A DNA stretch of 64,000 bases from Butyrivibrio sp. (GTDB lineage Bacteria > Bacillota > Clostridia > Lachnospirales > Lachnospiraceae), in NCBI GenBank assembly GCA_015056655.1, contig SVFV01000005.1, forward strand, positions 106,287 to 170,286, in the 5' to 3' direction. Both the position numbers and the translations under genes were made by a program. The stretch's first letter is position 1; each line of letters opens with the position of its first letter. The notes under the pieces were generated by a model that had not been told where the DNA came from, made no database searches, and was given only the letters and a program-made list of their open reading frames with translations. This document shows positions 7,242 to 16,630 of this stretch, piece after piece.

Positions 7242-9521
7242 TCAACCTGATGTTCTCTCAATATCAATTACGCTATCAATGTTTCTAATCTTATCAACAA
7301 TCTCTCCAAGTTCTTCTCTGCTTGATACCTGGAATGCAGTTTCCATTGTAGCAAGTCCCTGCTTACTGGTTCTGGTATTCATGGAAATGATATCAACATT
7401 TTTCTCAGTGAGAGCTCTTGATACGTCAGCCAATAATCCTGATCTGTTGTTAGCAAAAATATTGATGGTCGCAACATATTTCTCTCCGGGAGCACGAGCT
7501 TCCCATCTGGCTTCGATAAGCCTTGTGCGATCCTCCTTCTGCATGGACTGAACGTTTACGCAGTCTCTTCTATGAATGGAAACGCCACGTCCCCTTGTAA
7601 CAAATCCAACAATCGGATCACCGGGAACAGGATTACAGCACTTTGAGAAACGAACTGCAACGTCATGTATGCCCTTAACGATAATGGCACTTCCACTGCT
7701 GCTGACTCTGGGAGTTACTCCAGTCTCTGCAACTGCAGCAAGCACCTCTTCATCAGTCATATTCTGCTTATGATCCTTCTCATAAAGCTCAAGGATCTTA
7801 TTAACAACCTGACCTTCTTTAAGGCCGCCATGTCCTACTGCTGCAAGTACAGCATCCCAGCTGTGGAATCCGTACTTTCTAACAATAAGCTCCTGGTATT
7901 CAGGCTTCATCACACTATAAAGATCAATTCCCTTGGATTTACAATGCTCAAGCAGAAGTTCTTTTCCCTTGGAAATATTCTCTTCCTTGAACTCATTTCT
8001 AAACCACTGATTGATCTTATTCTTGGTGGATGTACTACCTACAATACTGAGCCAGTCTCTACTAGGTCCCTTAGAATTCTGGCTGGTAAGAATTTCAATT
8101 CTATCACCGTTCTGAATGCGATAATCAATAGGAACAAGCTTACCATTTACCTTGGCACCTATCATCTTATTACCAACAGCACTGTGGATTGAATATGCAA
8201 AATCAATAGGTGTTGAGCCTGCCGGGAGGTTCTTTACTTCGCCGTTAGGAGTGAAGCAGTAAACATCCTCTGAGAAGAGGTTAAGGTCACTCTTTAACAG
8301 GTTCATGAATTCCTGGTTATCTGACATGTCCTGCTGCCATTCAAGAATCTGGCGAAGCCATGTAAGCTTCTCTTCTTCCTGTCCCTCAGCATGTTTTCCA
8401 TCAGATGCCTCTTTGTATTTCCAGTGAGCAGCGATACCGTACTCAGCAGCCCTATGCATATCATAGGTTCTGATCTGGATTTCAAAAGGCTGTCCCGTAG
8501 TACCAATAAGTGTCGTATGAAGTGACTGATACATATTGGGCTTGGGCATTGCTATATAGTCTTTGAATCTGCCGGGGATTGGCTTATACATCTCATGGAT
8601 TACACCAAGGGCTGCATAGCAATCCTTAACAGAGTTCACTATTATTCTGACTGCAAAAAGATCATAGATCTGTTCAAGAGATTTACCCTGGTTGTGCATC
8701 TTTTTGTAAATACTAAAGAAATGCTTTACTCTACCATTTACTTCACCAGGGATACCAGCTGCTATGATGTGGCTTCTAACCTCTTCGCAGATACCCTCTA
8801 CATATTTCTCTCGCTCTACCTTCCTCTGAGCAACTCGCTTAACCAGATCGTAGTAAATATCTGGCTCTAAGTATTTAAGTGAAAGGTCATCAAGCTCAAT
8901 CTTGATCTTACTGATACCAAGTCTGCCGGCTATAGGACTATAAATATCCAGTGTCTCCTGGGCTATTCTCTGCTGCTTCTCAGGAGGCATGTGCTTTAAT
9001 GTCCTCATGTTATGCAGTCTGTCGGCAAGCTTGATAAGAATTACTCTGATATCCTTTGCCATAGCAAGGAACATTTTTCTAAGGTTCTGAGCCTGCATCT
9101 CCATCTGATCAGGAGTCTTGGTTGCATAGTCACCGGAAAGCTCCAGTCCCTGCAACTTGGTAACACCATCAACAAGAAGTGCTACGTCTGCTCCGAACTG
9201 CTCCTCTACCTGCTCCTTGGTATAGATCGTGTCCTCAACAACATCATGAAGAAGTCCTGCTGCTATTGTCTCCTTATCCATTTCAAGATCTGCAAGGATA
9301 ATAGCAACACATAAAGGATGAATAATATAAGGCTCACCGGATTTTCTTCTCTGTTCCTTGTGAGCCTCTGCTGCGGCAGTATATGCCTTTTCAATCAGTG
9401 TAATATCATCAGAAGGGTGGTATCTGCGGACACGACTAATAAGCCCATCATAGAGGGCTTCCGGTGATTGGAATTCATCGATTGATTCAATTTTTCCATC
9501 ATCAAACTCAGTCTGTCCCAT
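7242..9521 (-). CDS. rel: Bifunctional (p)ppGpp synthetase/hydrolase (Rel/SpoT)
   Basis: A 759-residue RelA/SpoT homologue. The N-terminal HD hydrolase domain has GLLHDVVEDT and the HNMRTL segment. The synthetase domain has PGRFKDYIAMPKPN and YQSLHTTLIG. A TGS domain (VYCFTPNGEVKNLPAGSTP), a Cys-containing zinc-finger-like region (VRFSKCCNPVPGDPIVGF) and a C-terminal ACT domain follow in order, so the protein is full length. It makes and degrades the stringent-response alarmone. The ATG at 9521 has GGTGG five bases upstream; the GTG at 9530 has no ribosome site. The gene follows apt by 24 bases, a conserved arrangement in Firmicutes. Confidence 0.97.
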   Translation of the reverse strand: MGQTEFDDGKIESIDEFQSPEALYDGLISRVRRYHPSDDITLIEKAYTAAAEAHKEQRRKSGEPYIIHPLCVAIILADLEMDKETIAAGLLHDVVEDTIYTKEQVEEQFGADVALLVDGVTKLQGLELSGDYATKTPDQMEMQAQNLRKMFLAMAKDIRVILIKLADRLHNMRTLKHMPPEKQQRIAQETLDIYSPIAGRLGISKIKIELDDLSLKYLEPDIYYDLVKRVAQRKVEREKYVEGICEEVRSHIIAAGIPGEVNGRVKHFFSIYKKMHNQGKSLEQIYDLFAVRIIVNSVKDCYAALGVIHEMYKPIPGRFKDYIAMPKPNMYQSLHTTLIGTTGQPFEIQIRTYDMHRAAEYGIAAHWKYKEASDGKHAEGQEEEKLTWLRQILEWQQDMSDNQEFMNLLKSDLNLFSEDVYCFTPNGEVKNLPAGSTPIDFAYSIHSAVGNKMIGAKVNGKLVPIDYRIQNGDRIEILTSQNSKGPSRDWLSIVGSTSTKNKINQWFRNEFKEENISKGKELLLEHCKSKGIDLYSVMKPEYQELIVRKYGFHSWDAVLAAVGHGGLKEGQVVNKILELYEKDHKQNMTDEEVLAAVAETGVTPRVSSSGSAIIVKGIHDVAVRFSKCCNPVPGDPIVGFVTRGRGVSIHRRDCVNVQSMQKEDRTRLIEARWEARAPGEKYVATINIFANNRSGLLADVSRALTEKNVDIISMNTRTSKQGLATMETAFQVSSREELGEIVDKIRNIDSVIDIERTSG

Positions 9522-9545
9522 TAGTTCCACCTTCTAGTATTAAGA

Positions 9546-10070
9546 TTACTTTCCTTCGTAAGCAAGTGCTGAGAAAAGCTTGTAGTCGCCAAGAGCTTCT
9601 CTGCCCTTAAGCCCCTTAAGCTCCATCATTACAAGAACACCTGCAACCTCACCCTCAAGCTTCTCGATCAATCTGATCATAGCCTTGGTTGTTCCACCTG
9701 TAGCGATAAGGTCGTCAACGATAAGTACCTTCTGTCCAGGCTTAATAGAATCCTTGTGCATCTCAAGAGTAGCTGTGCCATACTCAAGCTCATAGTCCTC
9801 TGAAATTGTCTCGCAAGGAAGCTTACCCTTTTTACGAATCATAACGAAGGGCTTCTTCATATTGTATGCAATAGCTGTACCAAAGATAAATCCTCTTGAT
9901 TCAGCGCCAACAACCACATCGAAATCAAGATCCTTTACAAGGTTCTGCATCTCATCGATTGCAAGCTGAAGTCCGTCAGCATCCTGTAAAACGCTTGTGA
10001 TATCGCGGAACATGATACCAGGCTCCGGGAAATCAGGGATTGTTCTTACGTACTCGTCTAATTTTTTCAT
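9546..10070 (-). CDS. apt: Adenine phosphoribosyltransferase
   Basis: A 174-residue enzyme that joins adenine to PRPP to give AMP in purine salvage. It carries DFPEPGIMFRDIT at the N terminus, VGAESRGFIFG, and the PRPP-binding loop VLIVDDLIATGGT. Length and motifs fit the family closely. The second Met (10070) is preferred because GAGG then stands eight bases upstream; with the Met at 10076 the gap would be only two. It precedes rel. Confidence 0.96.
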   Translation of the reverse strand: MKKLDEYVRTIPDFPEPGIMFRDITSVLQDADGLQLAIDEMQNLVKDLDFDVVVGAESRGFIFGTAIAYNMKKPFVMIRKKGKLPCETISEDYELEYGTATLEMHKDSIKPGQKVLIVDDLIATGGTTKAMIRLIEKLEGEVAGVLVMMELKGLKGREALGDYKLFSALAYEGK

Positions 10071-10167
10071 TTTCATTACCTCATTAAAATTTCACTTAAC
10101 CAATGTAGTATATCACAATTCATTCTTGAAATACACATTTTGGTTTTAAGTGGTTTCCACATTTCCA

Positions 10168-10204
10168 AAGGCCCTTTATGATAACCATTATCATAAAAGG
10201 CCTT
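10168..10204. other. Stem-loop between lipoprotein gene and apt
   Basis: AAGGCCCTTTATGATAA pairs with TTATCATAAAAGGCCTT around a two-base loop, leaving one mismatch or bulge. Neither side has a real T-run, so it may be an mRNA processing or stabilising hairpin, or a weak terminator, between the signalling/lipoprotein genes and the apt-rel run. Confidence 0.5.
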
Positions 10205-10214
10205 AAAGCTACTC

Positions 10215-11318
10215 TTATTCAAGATTAAAGGTTGTTGTCTCTCCCTTAAGGTCTCCGATAAGCCCAAGACTCTCAACAGTCTTTACCTTATCAGCTTTCA
10301 TCTGCTTTACCAGTACCATGTTTACCTTAGCGCCTGCAGGAATAGTTCCTGTAAAGCTGCTGAGGTCATTCTGGAGCATGGTCACATTTGTATATCCTAC
10401 ATTAGTTCCATTTAAGATAATTTGGAAATGAGGATTAGCCTTGACCATATCCACAGCCACATCCATTCCGCTGGTATTTATAAGCTTAAAGTTCAGTATC
10501 AACAGCTTATTTCCACTGGTTGCAGTAATAGAGAAAACTTCACTTTCATCAGCATAAGAAGAGTTAACGCTGTAGCCTGAGTAGGTAAGGAAGATTCCCT
10601 TTGAAATCTCCTGTCTCATTCCATCAACAGTATTATCTGTCTCAGTTGTAAGCACCTCTTCTGAAGTTTCTTCACTTACAGGCTGCTCACTTTCAGGTTC
10701 TTCAGCTTCAGATGAATTATCGATTCCTTCCTGAAGGTCATCCTCGTATTTCTCTAAAAGCTTATCGATATCATCTTCCTCAGAGTTCTGCTCAGGCTTT
10801 GTCTCCTGAGTACTCTCTGGCTCCTCTGTTTCCTCCTTCGAAGCCTTTGAAGTTTCTTCCTGTGCTATTTCCTCTTCTTTAGGTTCCTCTACAGTCTCTT
10901 CTTCAGAGGGTAAAGTCGTTTCTTCTGATGGTTCTTCTGTCTCTTCAACCTGTTCTTCTACAGGCTCTTCAGTTTCATTCTCCTCAGGAATCTGAGTCTC
11001 TTCAGCCATTGCAAGATCTGTATCTTCCTCCTGAGTTTCTTCTGTACTTAATCCCATCGCAGCAGCATTCTCAGCATCTCTTGCCGCCTTTGCTGCCTCT
11101 CTGTTTTCTTTTTCAATCTGCTTTTGCATTTCAAGAGCAGACAATGACGAGAGCCTCTCAACTCCGTTATTAGAATACTTCAATAACAGGTTCACAGAAT
11201 ACTGTACAACCTGATCATATTCCTCCTGAGTCATCTCAGGAAATTGTGAGCCGCATCCTGTCAGCAAAAGACTGGATGTAATACCTATTGCCAATGCTTT
11301 AAGTACGCTCTTCTTCAT
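10215..11318 (-). CDS. Glu-rich lipoprotein with C-terminal beta-sandwich-like domain
   Basis: A 367-residue lipoprotein. The signal peptide ends in the lipobox LLLTGC near residue 22. Residues about 75-240 are a very acidic low-complexity stretch of Glu, Thr, Ser and Pro. The last 120 residues (from about GIFLTYSGYSV) look like a small secreted beta-sandwich domain of the DUF4352/DUF5067 kind, with an alternating strand pattern such as KLLILNFKLINTSG. GAGGGGG precedes the ATG at 11318; the longer reading to 11354 lacks a ribosome site. It directly follows a histidine kinase gene, so it may be a target or accessory of that two-component system. Function unknown. Confidence 0.75.
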   Translation of the reverse strand: MKKSVLKALAIGITSSLLLTGCGSQFPEMTQEEYDQVVQYSVNLLLKYSNNGVERLSSLSALEMQKQIEKENREAAKAARDAENAAAMGLSTEETQEEDTDLAMAEETQIPEENETEEPVEEQVEETEEPSEETTLPSEEETVEEPKEEEIAQEETSKASKEETEEPESTQETKPEQNSEEDDIDKLLEKYEDDLQEGIDNSSEAEEPESEQPVSEETSEEVLTTETDNTVDGMRQEISKGIFLTYSGYSVNSSYADESEVFSITATSGNKLLILNFKLINTSGMDVAVDMVKANPHFQIILNGTNVGYTNVTMLQNDLSSFTGTIPAGAKVNMVLVKQMKADKVKTVESLGLIGDLKGETTTFNLE

Positions 11319-11362
11319 AGTGCCCCCTCTTTTTGCCTTATAGCAAAAACGCAAGTTCTACA

Positions 11363-12892
11363 TCAAGTATTACACTCAAGTTCAAACCAGAATTCCACGC
11401 CGTTATCATAATTTCTCACACCGTACTCCTGGTGCATGGAATCCATAATCGCCTTAACAATCGAAAGTCCTACTCCACTTCCACCATACTCTCTGGTCCT
11501 TGCTTTATCAACCTTGTAAAACTTCTCCCAGATATGGTCAATGCTATCCTCAGGAATAGGTTCTCCTGTATTAAAGACGGATACTCTTACCTTGTCATCT
11601 ATCTTTTCAAGCTTAATTTCAATTACACACTCTCCGTCCAAATGGTTAAGGGCGTTGGTGTAGTAGTTCATTATTACTTCTTCTGTCTTGAATTCATCTG
11701 CCCATACATAAATTGGCTCATAATCTGCCATATGCACAGTTGCATTTTTCTGTTTCGTTAATATATCGGCAGATTTAAGGTAATTCTTTATGGTTTCCAC
11801 TATATCAAAGCGTTCCATCTGAACTACGTCATTACCAAACTCAAGCTGATTCAGAGTCAGGAGTTTTTTTACAAGCACATCCATCTTGGATGCCTCATCA
11901 CGGATTACCTCACAGTAAAAATCCATGCTCTCCTGATCATCTATAATTCCCTCCTGAAGTCCCTCTGCATACCCCTGAATAAGAGCGATAGGAGTCTTTA
12001 GCTCATGAGATACATTTGACAAAAACTCTCGTCTCATTTCATCTATCTCTTCTTTATGAGCGATATCCTGCTTGAGTTCATTGTTAGCAGTCTTTAACTC
12101 CCTGATAGTAGTCTCAAGAGTCTCAGAAAGTTCGTTTATATTCTCTCCAAGTATATCCAGCTCATTTCTGTTTTTACCACTAGACTGGTACTTGGCTTCA
12201 AAGTTGAGATTCTTCATCTCACTTGATATCTGGCTTAATCTCAAAATAGGCCTTGTAACCCTGTTTGTCAAAAAGATAAGAAGAATACTTCCTATAAGAA
12301 TCGCAGCACCTCCAACAATAGCCATGAATCTGTTGAAGATACTTACACTCTCTCTGATTCCGGCTATAGCACTTCTAACCATTACTATATATCCAGAATC
12401 AATGACACCCCATATCTCGAGGTATTCAGTGTTCATTCTCTTATCAACTTCTATCTGAACTGTGTAATCATCAGTTTTCTCAAGGATCACTCTGTTCGTT
12501 ACAACCGCGGAAAACATATCCTCGCCGATGAGATTATCCCACAAAATATGAGCCATATACTCAGCATCGCTTGATGAAGATTTGATCATCTGGGAATCAG
12601 CATCAAGCACGATCAGCTCTATACCATAGGTATCACATATGCTCTGAAGCTCTATATCATATTCATCTGTTGCAAAGCTTCCATCAGTAGAAGCATCATT
12701 AATATTGCTGTAAGCAGTTTTTACAACCTTAGTCTGATGAGAGAGGTAAACTCTTTCAAGGAGCATCATGTTTGTTAAGAGGCAAAAACCAATCATCGCC
12801 ACCATAACAAGGATGAATAAAACGCTAAATTCTGCCCTTAAAGAATGATTTACCCTCTTTGTTGCATCTTTATTTCTAGAAAAAATCGACAT
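11363..12892 (-). CDS. Membrane sensor histidine kinase
   Basis: About 509 residues. One membrane helix lies near residues 22-45 and a second near 190-212, flanking an extracytoplasmic sensing domain of about 140 residues. A HAMP segment follows (NRVTRPILRLSQISSEMKN), then the HisKA box SNVSHELKTPIALIQGYAEG with the phospho-accepting His, and HATPase motifs (NYYTNALNH, FNTGEPIP, YGGSGVGLSIVK). It lies right after an OmpR-type regulator, with a GTG at 12901 overlapping the regulator stop and an ATG at 12892; I use the ATG, but the site is not decisive. Signal unknown; VanS/PhoR-like in architecture. Confidence 0.92.
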   Translation of the reverse strand: MSIFSRNKDATKRVNHSLRAEFSVLFILVMVAMIGFCLLTNMMLLERVYLSHQTKVVKTAYSNINDASTDGSFATDEYDIELQSICDTYGIELIVLDADSQMIKSSSSDAEYMAHILWDNLIGEDMFSAVVTNRVILEKTDDYTVQIEVDKRMNTEYLEIWGVIDSGYIVMVRSAIAGIRESVSIFNRFMAIVGGAAILIGSILLIFLTNRVTRPILRLSQISSEMKNLNFEAKYQSSGKNRNELDILGENINELSETLETTIRELKTANNELKQDIAHKEEIDEMRREFLSNVSHELKTPIALIQGYAEGLQEGIIDDQESMDFYCEVIRDEASKMDVLVKKLLTLNQLEFGNDVVQMERFDIVETIKNYLKSADILTKQKNATVHMADYEPIYVWADEFKTEEVIMNYYTNALNHLDGECVIEIKLEKIDDKVRVSVFNTGEPIPEDSIDHIWEKFYKVDKARTREYGGSGVGLSIVKAIMDSMHQEYGVRNYDNGVEFWFELECNT

Positions 12893-12897
12893 TATCT

Positions 12898-13575
12898 TCA
12901 CTCTTCAAATTTGTATCCCATGCCCCAGATAGTCTTAATGAGATCACCCTTTTCTCCCATTTTTCCACGAAGCTTTTTAACATGGGTATCAATTGTTCTG
13001 GCATCTCCAAAATAGTCATAGTTCCAGACATTATTGAGAATCTTCTCTCTTGAAAGAGCGATGCCCTTGTTCTCAATAAAGTATGTCAAAAGCTCGAACT
13101 CCTTAAAGCTAAGCTCGATTCCCTTACCATCAATCTCAACGCTATGCGCAGCCTTGTTAATAACAATTCCTCCAGCCTCTAGAATATCCTCGCTGGTAAC
13201 CTGTGTAGTTCTTCTAAGAATCGCATCAACTCTGGCAACTAATATCTTGGGGCTAAAGGGCTTACCAATATATTCATCAACACCAAGCTCAAAGCCCTGA
13301 AGCTCATCTCTTTCTTCTGTCTTTGCAGTAAGCATGATGATAGGCACCTTAGAATATGCTCTTACCTCTCTGCAAACCTGCCATCCATCCATCTTCGGCA
13401 TCATAACGTCCAGAATAATAAGCGCAATGTCATTCTGGTTTTCAAAGAAAATATCAAGAGCCTTCTGGCCATCCTCTGCTTCTATTACGTCAAAATTACT
13501 TTTTACAAGGAAGTCACGAACAAGCTTCCTCATTCTGGCTTCATCATCAACCACTAATATTTTCAGCTTTTCCAT
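12898..13575 (-). CDS. OmpR/PhoB family response regulator
   Basis: A 225-residue regulator. The receiver domain has the acidic pair VVDDE, the phospho-acceptor Asp56 in LIILDVMMPK and the conserved Lys in IGKPFSPKIL. The C-terminal winged helix has ELSFKEFELLTYFIENKG, the recognition segment DARTIDTHVKKLRGK and the closing WGMGYKFEE. It partners the adjacent histidine kinase. AGGAG stands nine bases before the ATG. It follows glgX and a small membrane protein gene at short distance, so it may be co-transcribed with them. Confidence 0.95.
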   Translation of the reverse strand: MEKLKILVVDDEARMRKLVRDFLVKSNFDVIEAEDGQKALDIFFENQNDIALIILDVMMPKMDGWQVCREVRAYSKVPIIMLTAKTEERDELQGFELGVDEYIGKPFSPKILVARVDAILRRTTQVTSEDILEAGGIVINKAAHSVEIDGKGIELSFKEFELLTYFIENKGIALSREKILNNVWNYDYFGDARTIDTHVKKLRGKMGEKGDLIKTIWGMGYKFEE

Positions 13576-13630
13576 TATGTAAATCTCCTAAGTAAATATA
13601 TGTAAAATAAAGCTACTCACATATACTACA

Positions 13631-14356
13631 CTAATTTTGTGAATTTTCTGTTTTATTTTGTTCCTGATTTTCCTCAGTATCTTCATCAAGGTCGATACCT
13701 TCTCCATACTCGGTATCATCCTCGATCATCAAATCTCTTTCTTTTATTCTTACAGCTTTTTCTCTTTCCTTTAAGGACTGCTCCCACTCAGCAAATCTGT
13801 TTGTTACATTCCTCTTATAATTGATTATGTTATCTGTTTCTCCAAGCCACGCTATAAGAAACATTGCGATAACAAGTAGAGCCAGTATTACATTCAAAGC
13901 TCCCATCAAAAGCATGGTAGTCTTGGGATCTCTTTTTTTCTTTGGAATAGGCGTGATGTACTGTCTTGGGCGATATTCGTCCGGCAAAGGTACATTTGTA
14001 ATCTTAAGTGTAATTGGAATTGGTGTAAGATCTTCCTCATTAACTCCCGCACTAATAAGCCTGTCCCGAAGCTTCGCAAGGTACTCCCAGCCAACAGGCG
14101 TAGAAAAAATCTTATTGGAAATAGCTTTCTCATAGACAGCCTCAAGGTCAGAAACCTTTGTGGATTTAACCTTTTGGCCAAGGATGTTTATCTTTTGCTT
14201 ATCAAGCTTAGCCTTTTCAACATCCTCTTTTGACAAAAAGCTGTAGCCATCTACAGTAAGATCCTCTGGTTTCTCTAAATCCGCAAGGTTGATCTCTGGA
14301 TTCTCTATTTCCTTAGTCTCTTCAGTTTTTTCTACAGCATCATTTTCATCTGCCAT
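13631..14356 (-). CDS. Single-pass membrane protein of unknown function
   Basis: A 241-residue protein I do not recognise. The first 50 residues are acidic. Residues about 60-135 are a soluble region (GWEYLAKLRDRLISAGV). One membrane helix lies near residues 150-172 (LLMGALNVILALLVIAMFLI). It is followed by a charged, probably coiled-coil stretch (EWEQSLKEREKAVRIKERD) and an acidic Gln/Asn-rich tail. There is no signal peptide, so the N-terminal part is probably cytoplasmic. The start overlaps the end of glgX by 11 bases with GGAG six bases upstream, implying coupling. The next gene is the response regulator, about 55 bases on. Confidence 0.75.
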   Translation of the reverse strand: MADENDAVEKTEETKEIENPEINLADLEKPEDLTVDGYSFLSKEDVEKAKLDKQKINILGQKVKSTKVSDLEAVYEKAISNKIFSTPVGWEYLAKLRDRLISAGVNEEDLTPIPITLKITNVPLPDEYRPRQYITPIPKKKRDPKTTMLLMGALNVILALLVIAMFLIAWLGETDNIINYKRNVTNRFAEWEQSLKEREKAVRIKERDLMIEDDTEYGEGIDLDEDTEENQEQNKTENSQN

Positions 14357-16517
14357 ACTCTACTCCATAAGCTGCAATAAATATACTCACGCTCCTGGCC
14401 TTCATTCTCCAGTTCGGAACAGTAAGCGGCTTGGGCCTATTGTTAAAGTATCTGCCATCCTCAGCAGCTGTATCTACAACCAATGTCCAGTATGCTCCCT
14501 GCGGAGGCTCTGGAAGTGTTATCTGCATATCCTCCCAGAAAGAATTAACCGACATTATTACAACATCATCATGCCCAAGCTTCTTAACAAAGCCTGCGTA
14601 CATTACAGTTATAACCTTGGTATTATCATTTATATCCCTGTGGTTAGGATGATCTGTAAACACACTTATAGCAGGGAATCCGCATATAGCCGATTTCAAA
14701 TCCTTTCGGATTGAATGATGCTTTCTTCTAAACTGGATCATATTTCTGTAAAAATCGAAATACGCCTTGTTCTTTTCAAGGAGCTCCCAGTTGAGCCAGG
14801 AAATCTCATTGTCCTGACAATACGCATTGTTATTACCATACTGAGTGTTAGCAAACTCATCTCCCTGAAGTATCATAGGAGTTCCTCTGCTGCACATCAA
14901 AATGGCAATTGCATTTCTCATCATCTTAAAGCGGAGCTTCATAATCTCCGGATCGTCAGTTTCTCCTTCCCATCCGCAGTTCCAGCTTCTGTTATCATTC
15001 GCTCCGTCAGTATTGTTCCAGCCATTAGCCTCATTATGCTTTTCATTATAGGCAAACATGTCATAGAGACTAAAGCCATCATGACAGGTAATAAAATTAA
15101 CCGACGAATCAGAACCAGCATAGTTATGCTGATACATATCCATGGATCCAGTTATACGTCTGACAGCATCAGGCGCAGCCCAGTAATCACCCTTTAAGAA
15201 GGATCTTATACTGTCACGATATTTTCCGTTCCACTCTGCCCATCTGCCCCATGAAGGGAATGAACCTACCTGATACATTCCGCCAGCATCCCATGCCTCA
15301 GCGATAAGCTTTACATCACCAAGAAGCGGATCAAAAGCAAGTCTGTGAAGAAGCGGAGGATGTTCCATAGGAGCACCGTTTATGTCACGTCCCAGGATAC
15401 TTGCAAGATCAAATCTGAATCCATCAATCTTATATTCCTCAACCCAGTAGTGCAGACAATCAACTATCATCTGCTGAACTATGGGATGATTACAATTCAA
15501 AGTATTGCCGCAACCACTGAAGTTATAATAATCTCCACCAGGTGTCAGCATGTAGTAAATATTATTATCAAATCCCTTAAAGGATATGAAGGGTCCGTTC
15601 TCATTTCCCTCAGCTGTATGGTTAAATACAACGTCGAGAATTACTTCTATGCCATTTTCTTTAAGAAGCTTTATCATCTCCTTAAGCTCAAAGCCTTCCT
15701 TGTTATACTCAGACTTATAGGCATAGCTGGTGTTAGGCGCAAAGAAGCTTACTGTGTTATAGCCCCAATAATCAAGAAGCGTTCTTCCATTAACGATTCT
15801 CTTATCTCTTGTTTCATCAAATTCAAAAATGGGCATAAGCTCAACAGCTGTAACTCCAAGGCGTTTTAAGTAATCAACCTTTTCCATGATTCCTGCAAAA
15901 GAGCCCTTGCATTTAACTCCAGAGGATTCATGCTTTGTAAATCCTCTTACATGCATTTCATAAATTATGGAATCACTCATTGGTGTTTTAAGCCATGAGG
16001 TCTCTCCCCAGTCAAATTCATTGCTTACGACTCTGGCTCTATAGGCACCTTCAAACCTGACTGTCTCGCCCCAGATTTTCTGGCCTACTACAGCTTTGGC
16101 ATAAGGATCAAGCAGTACATGGTTATAGTCAAATAAAAGTCCCTTCTGCTCATCCCAAGGGCCGTCCACACGATATGCATATTCCAGGTTTTCGATAGGA
16201 AGTCCGAATACGATCATCGAATGTACTTTACCGATTCTGTATTCCTCAGGAAAAGTGATTGATGTATATGGGCGTTCTTCTCCTCGATGATATAAAAGCA
16301 GTGTAATCTTGGTTGCACCATTTGAATGCACAGTGAAATTAACGCCATCCGGAAGAACAGTGGCGCCATTCATACCATAGAGGCCGGGTCTTACTCTGTA
16401 TCCATTAATAGTGTCCACCGCAAGGAGCTGTCTCGATTCCTCAGACTTGCGCTGATCCAGTCTAAATGACCCTGGGGTTGCATTAAATTTAGATCGTTGT
16501 CTTCTAAATTCTGCCAT
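14346..16517 (-). CDS. glgX: Glycogen debranching enzyme (GH13, GlgX/isoamylase type)
   Basis: About 723 residues. An N-terminal CBM48-like domain (NFTVHSNGATKITLLLYH) is followed by a GH13 barrel with all four conserved regions: VILDVVFNHT, DGFRFDLAS with the nucleophile Asp, LIAEAWDAGG with the acid/base Glu, and NFITCHDGFS. The match is to GlgX/isoamylase debranching enzymes that cleave alpha-1,6 branches of glycogen or limit dextrins. No signal peptide, so cytosolic. The ATG at 16517 is chosen; a TTG at 16556 would give an odd basic extension without a ribosome site. A TGCTATAAT extended -10 lies about 55 bases upstream. Confidence 0.93.
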   Translation of the reverse strand: MAEFRRQRSKFNATPGSFRLDQRKSEESRQLLAVDTINGYRVRPGLYGMNGATVLPDGVNFTVHSNGATKITLLLYHRGEERPYTSITFPEEYRIGKVHSMIVFGLPIENLEYAYRVDGPWDEQKGLLFDYNHVLLDPYAKAVVGQKIWGETVRFEGAYRARVVSNEFDWGETSWLKTPMSDSIIYEMHVRGFTKHESSGVKCKGSFAGIMEKVDYLKRLGVTAVELMPIFEFDETRDKRIVNGRTLLDYWGYNTVSFFAPNTSYAYKSEYNKEGFELKEMIKLLKENGIEVILDVVFNHTAEGNENGPFISFKGFDNNIYYMLTPGGDYYNFSGCGNTLNCNHPIVQQMIVDCLHYWVEEYKIDGFRFDLASILGRDINGAPMEHPPLLHRLAFDPLLGDVKLIAEAWDAGGMYQVGSFPSWGRWAEWNGKYRDSIRSFLKGDYWAAPDAVRRITGSMDMYQHNYAGSDSSVNFITCHDGFSLYDMFAYNEKHNEANGWNNTDGANDNRSWNCGWEGETDDPEIMKLRFKMMRNAIAILMCSRGTPMILQGDEFANTQYGNNNAYCQDNEISWLNWELLEKNKAYFDFYRNMIQFRRKHHSIRKDLKSAICGFPAISVFTDHPNHRDINDNTKVITVMYAGFVKKLGHDDVVIMSVNSFWEDMQITLPEPPQGAYWTLVVDTAAEDGRYFNNRPKPLTVPNWRMKARSVSIFIAAYGVEYGR

Positions 16518-16571
16518 ACCTTTTAGAACTCTCCCAAACAATTTTCGAAAAAGCAATAAAATACTAACTTA

Positions 16572-16580
16572 ATTATAGCA
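16572..16580 (-). promoter_or_regulatory. Extended -10 promoter element for glgX
   Basis: TGCTATAAT on the minus strand is a perfect extended -10. No good -35 is seen; that position is filled by the preceding terminator hairpin. Confidence 0.5.
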
Positions 16581-16581
16581 C

Positions 16582-16607
16582 AAAAAGGGCGCCCTGCGGC
16601 GCCCTTT
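16582..16607 (-). terminator. Intrinsic terminator of the carboxyltransferase/Na+ pump operon
   Basis: A 10-bp GC-rich stem (AAAGGGCGCC with its complement, loop of four) is followed on the minus strand by TTTTTG. It lies just past the stop of the oadA-like gene. Confidence 0.92.
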
Positions 16608-16630
16608 ATAAAAACATTATAATCCATCAG

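Noticed and set aside
6502..7245. Start of the MBL gene at TTG 7245
   Set aside because: It would overlap the rel stop and has no ribosome site; the ATG at 7185 with GAGAGG is better.
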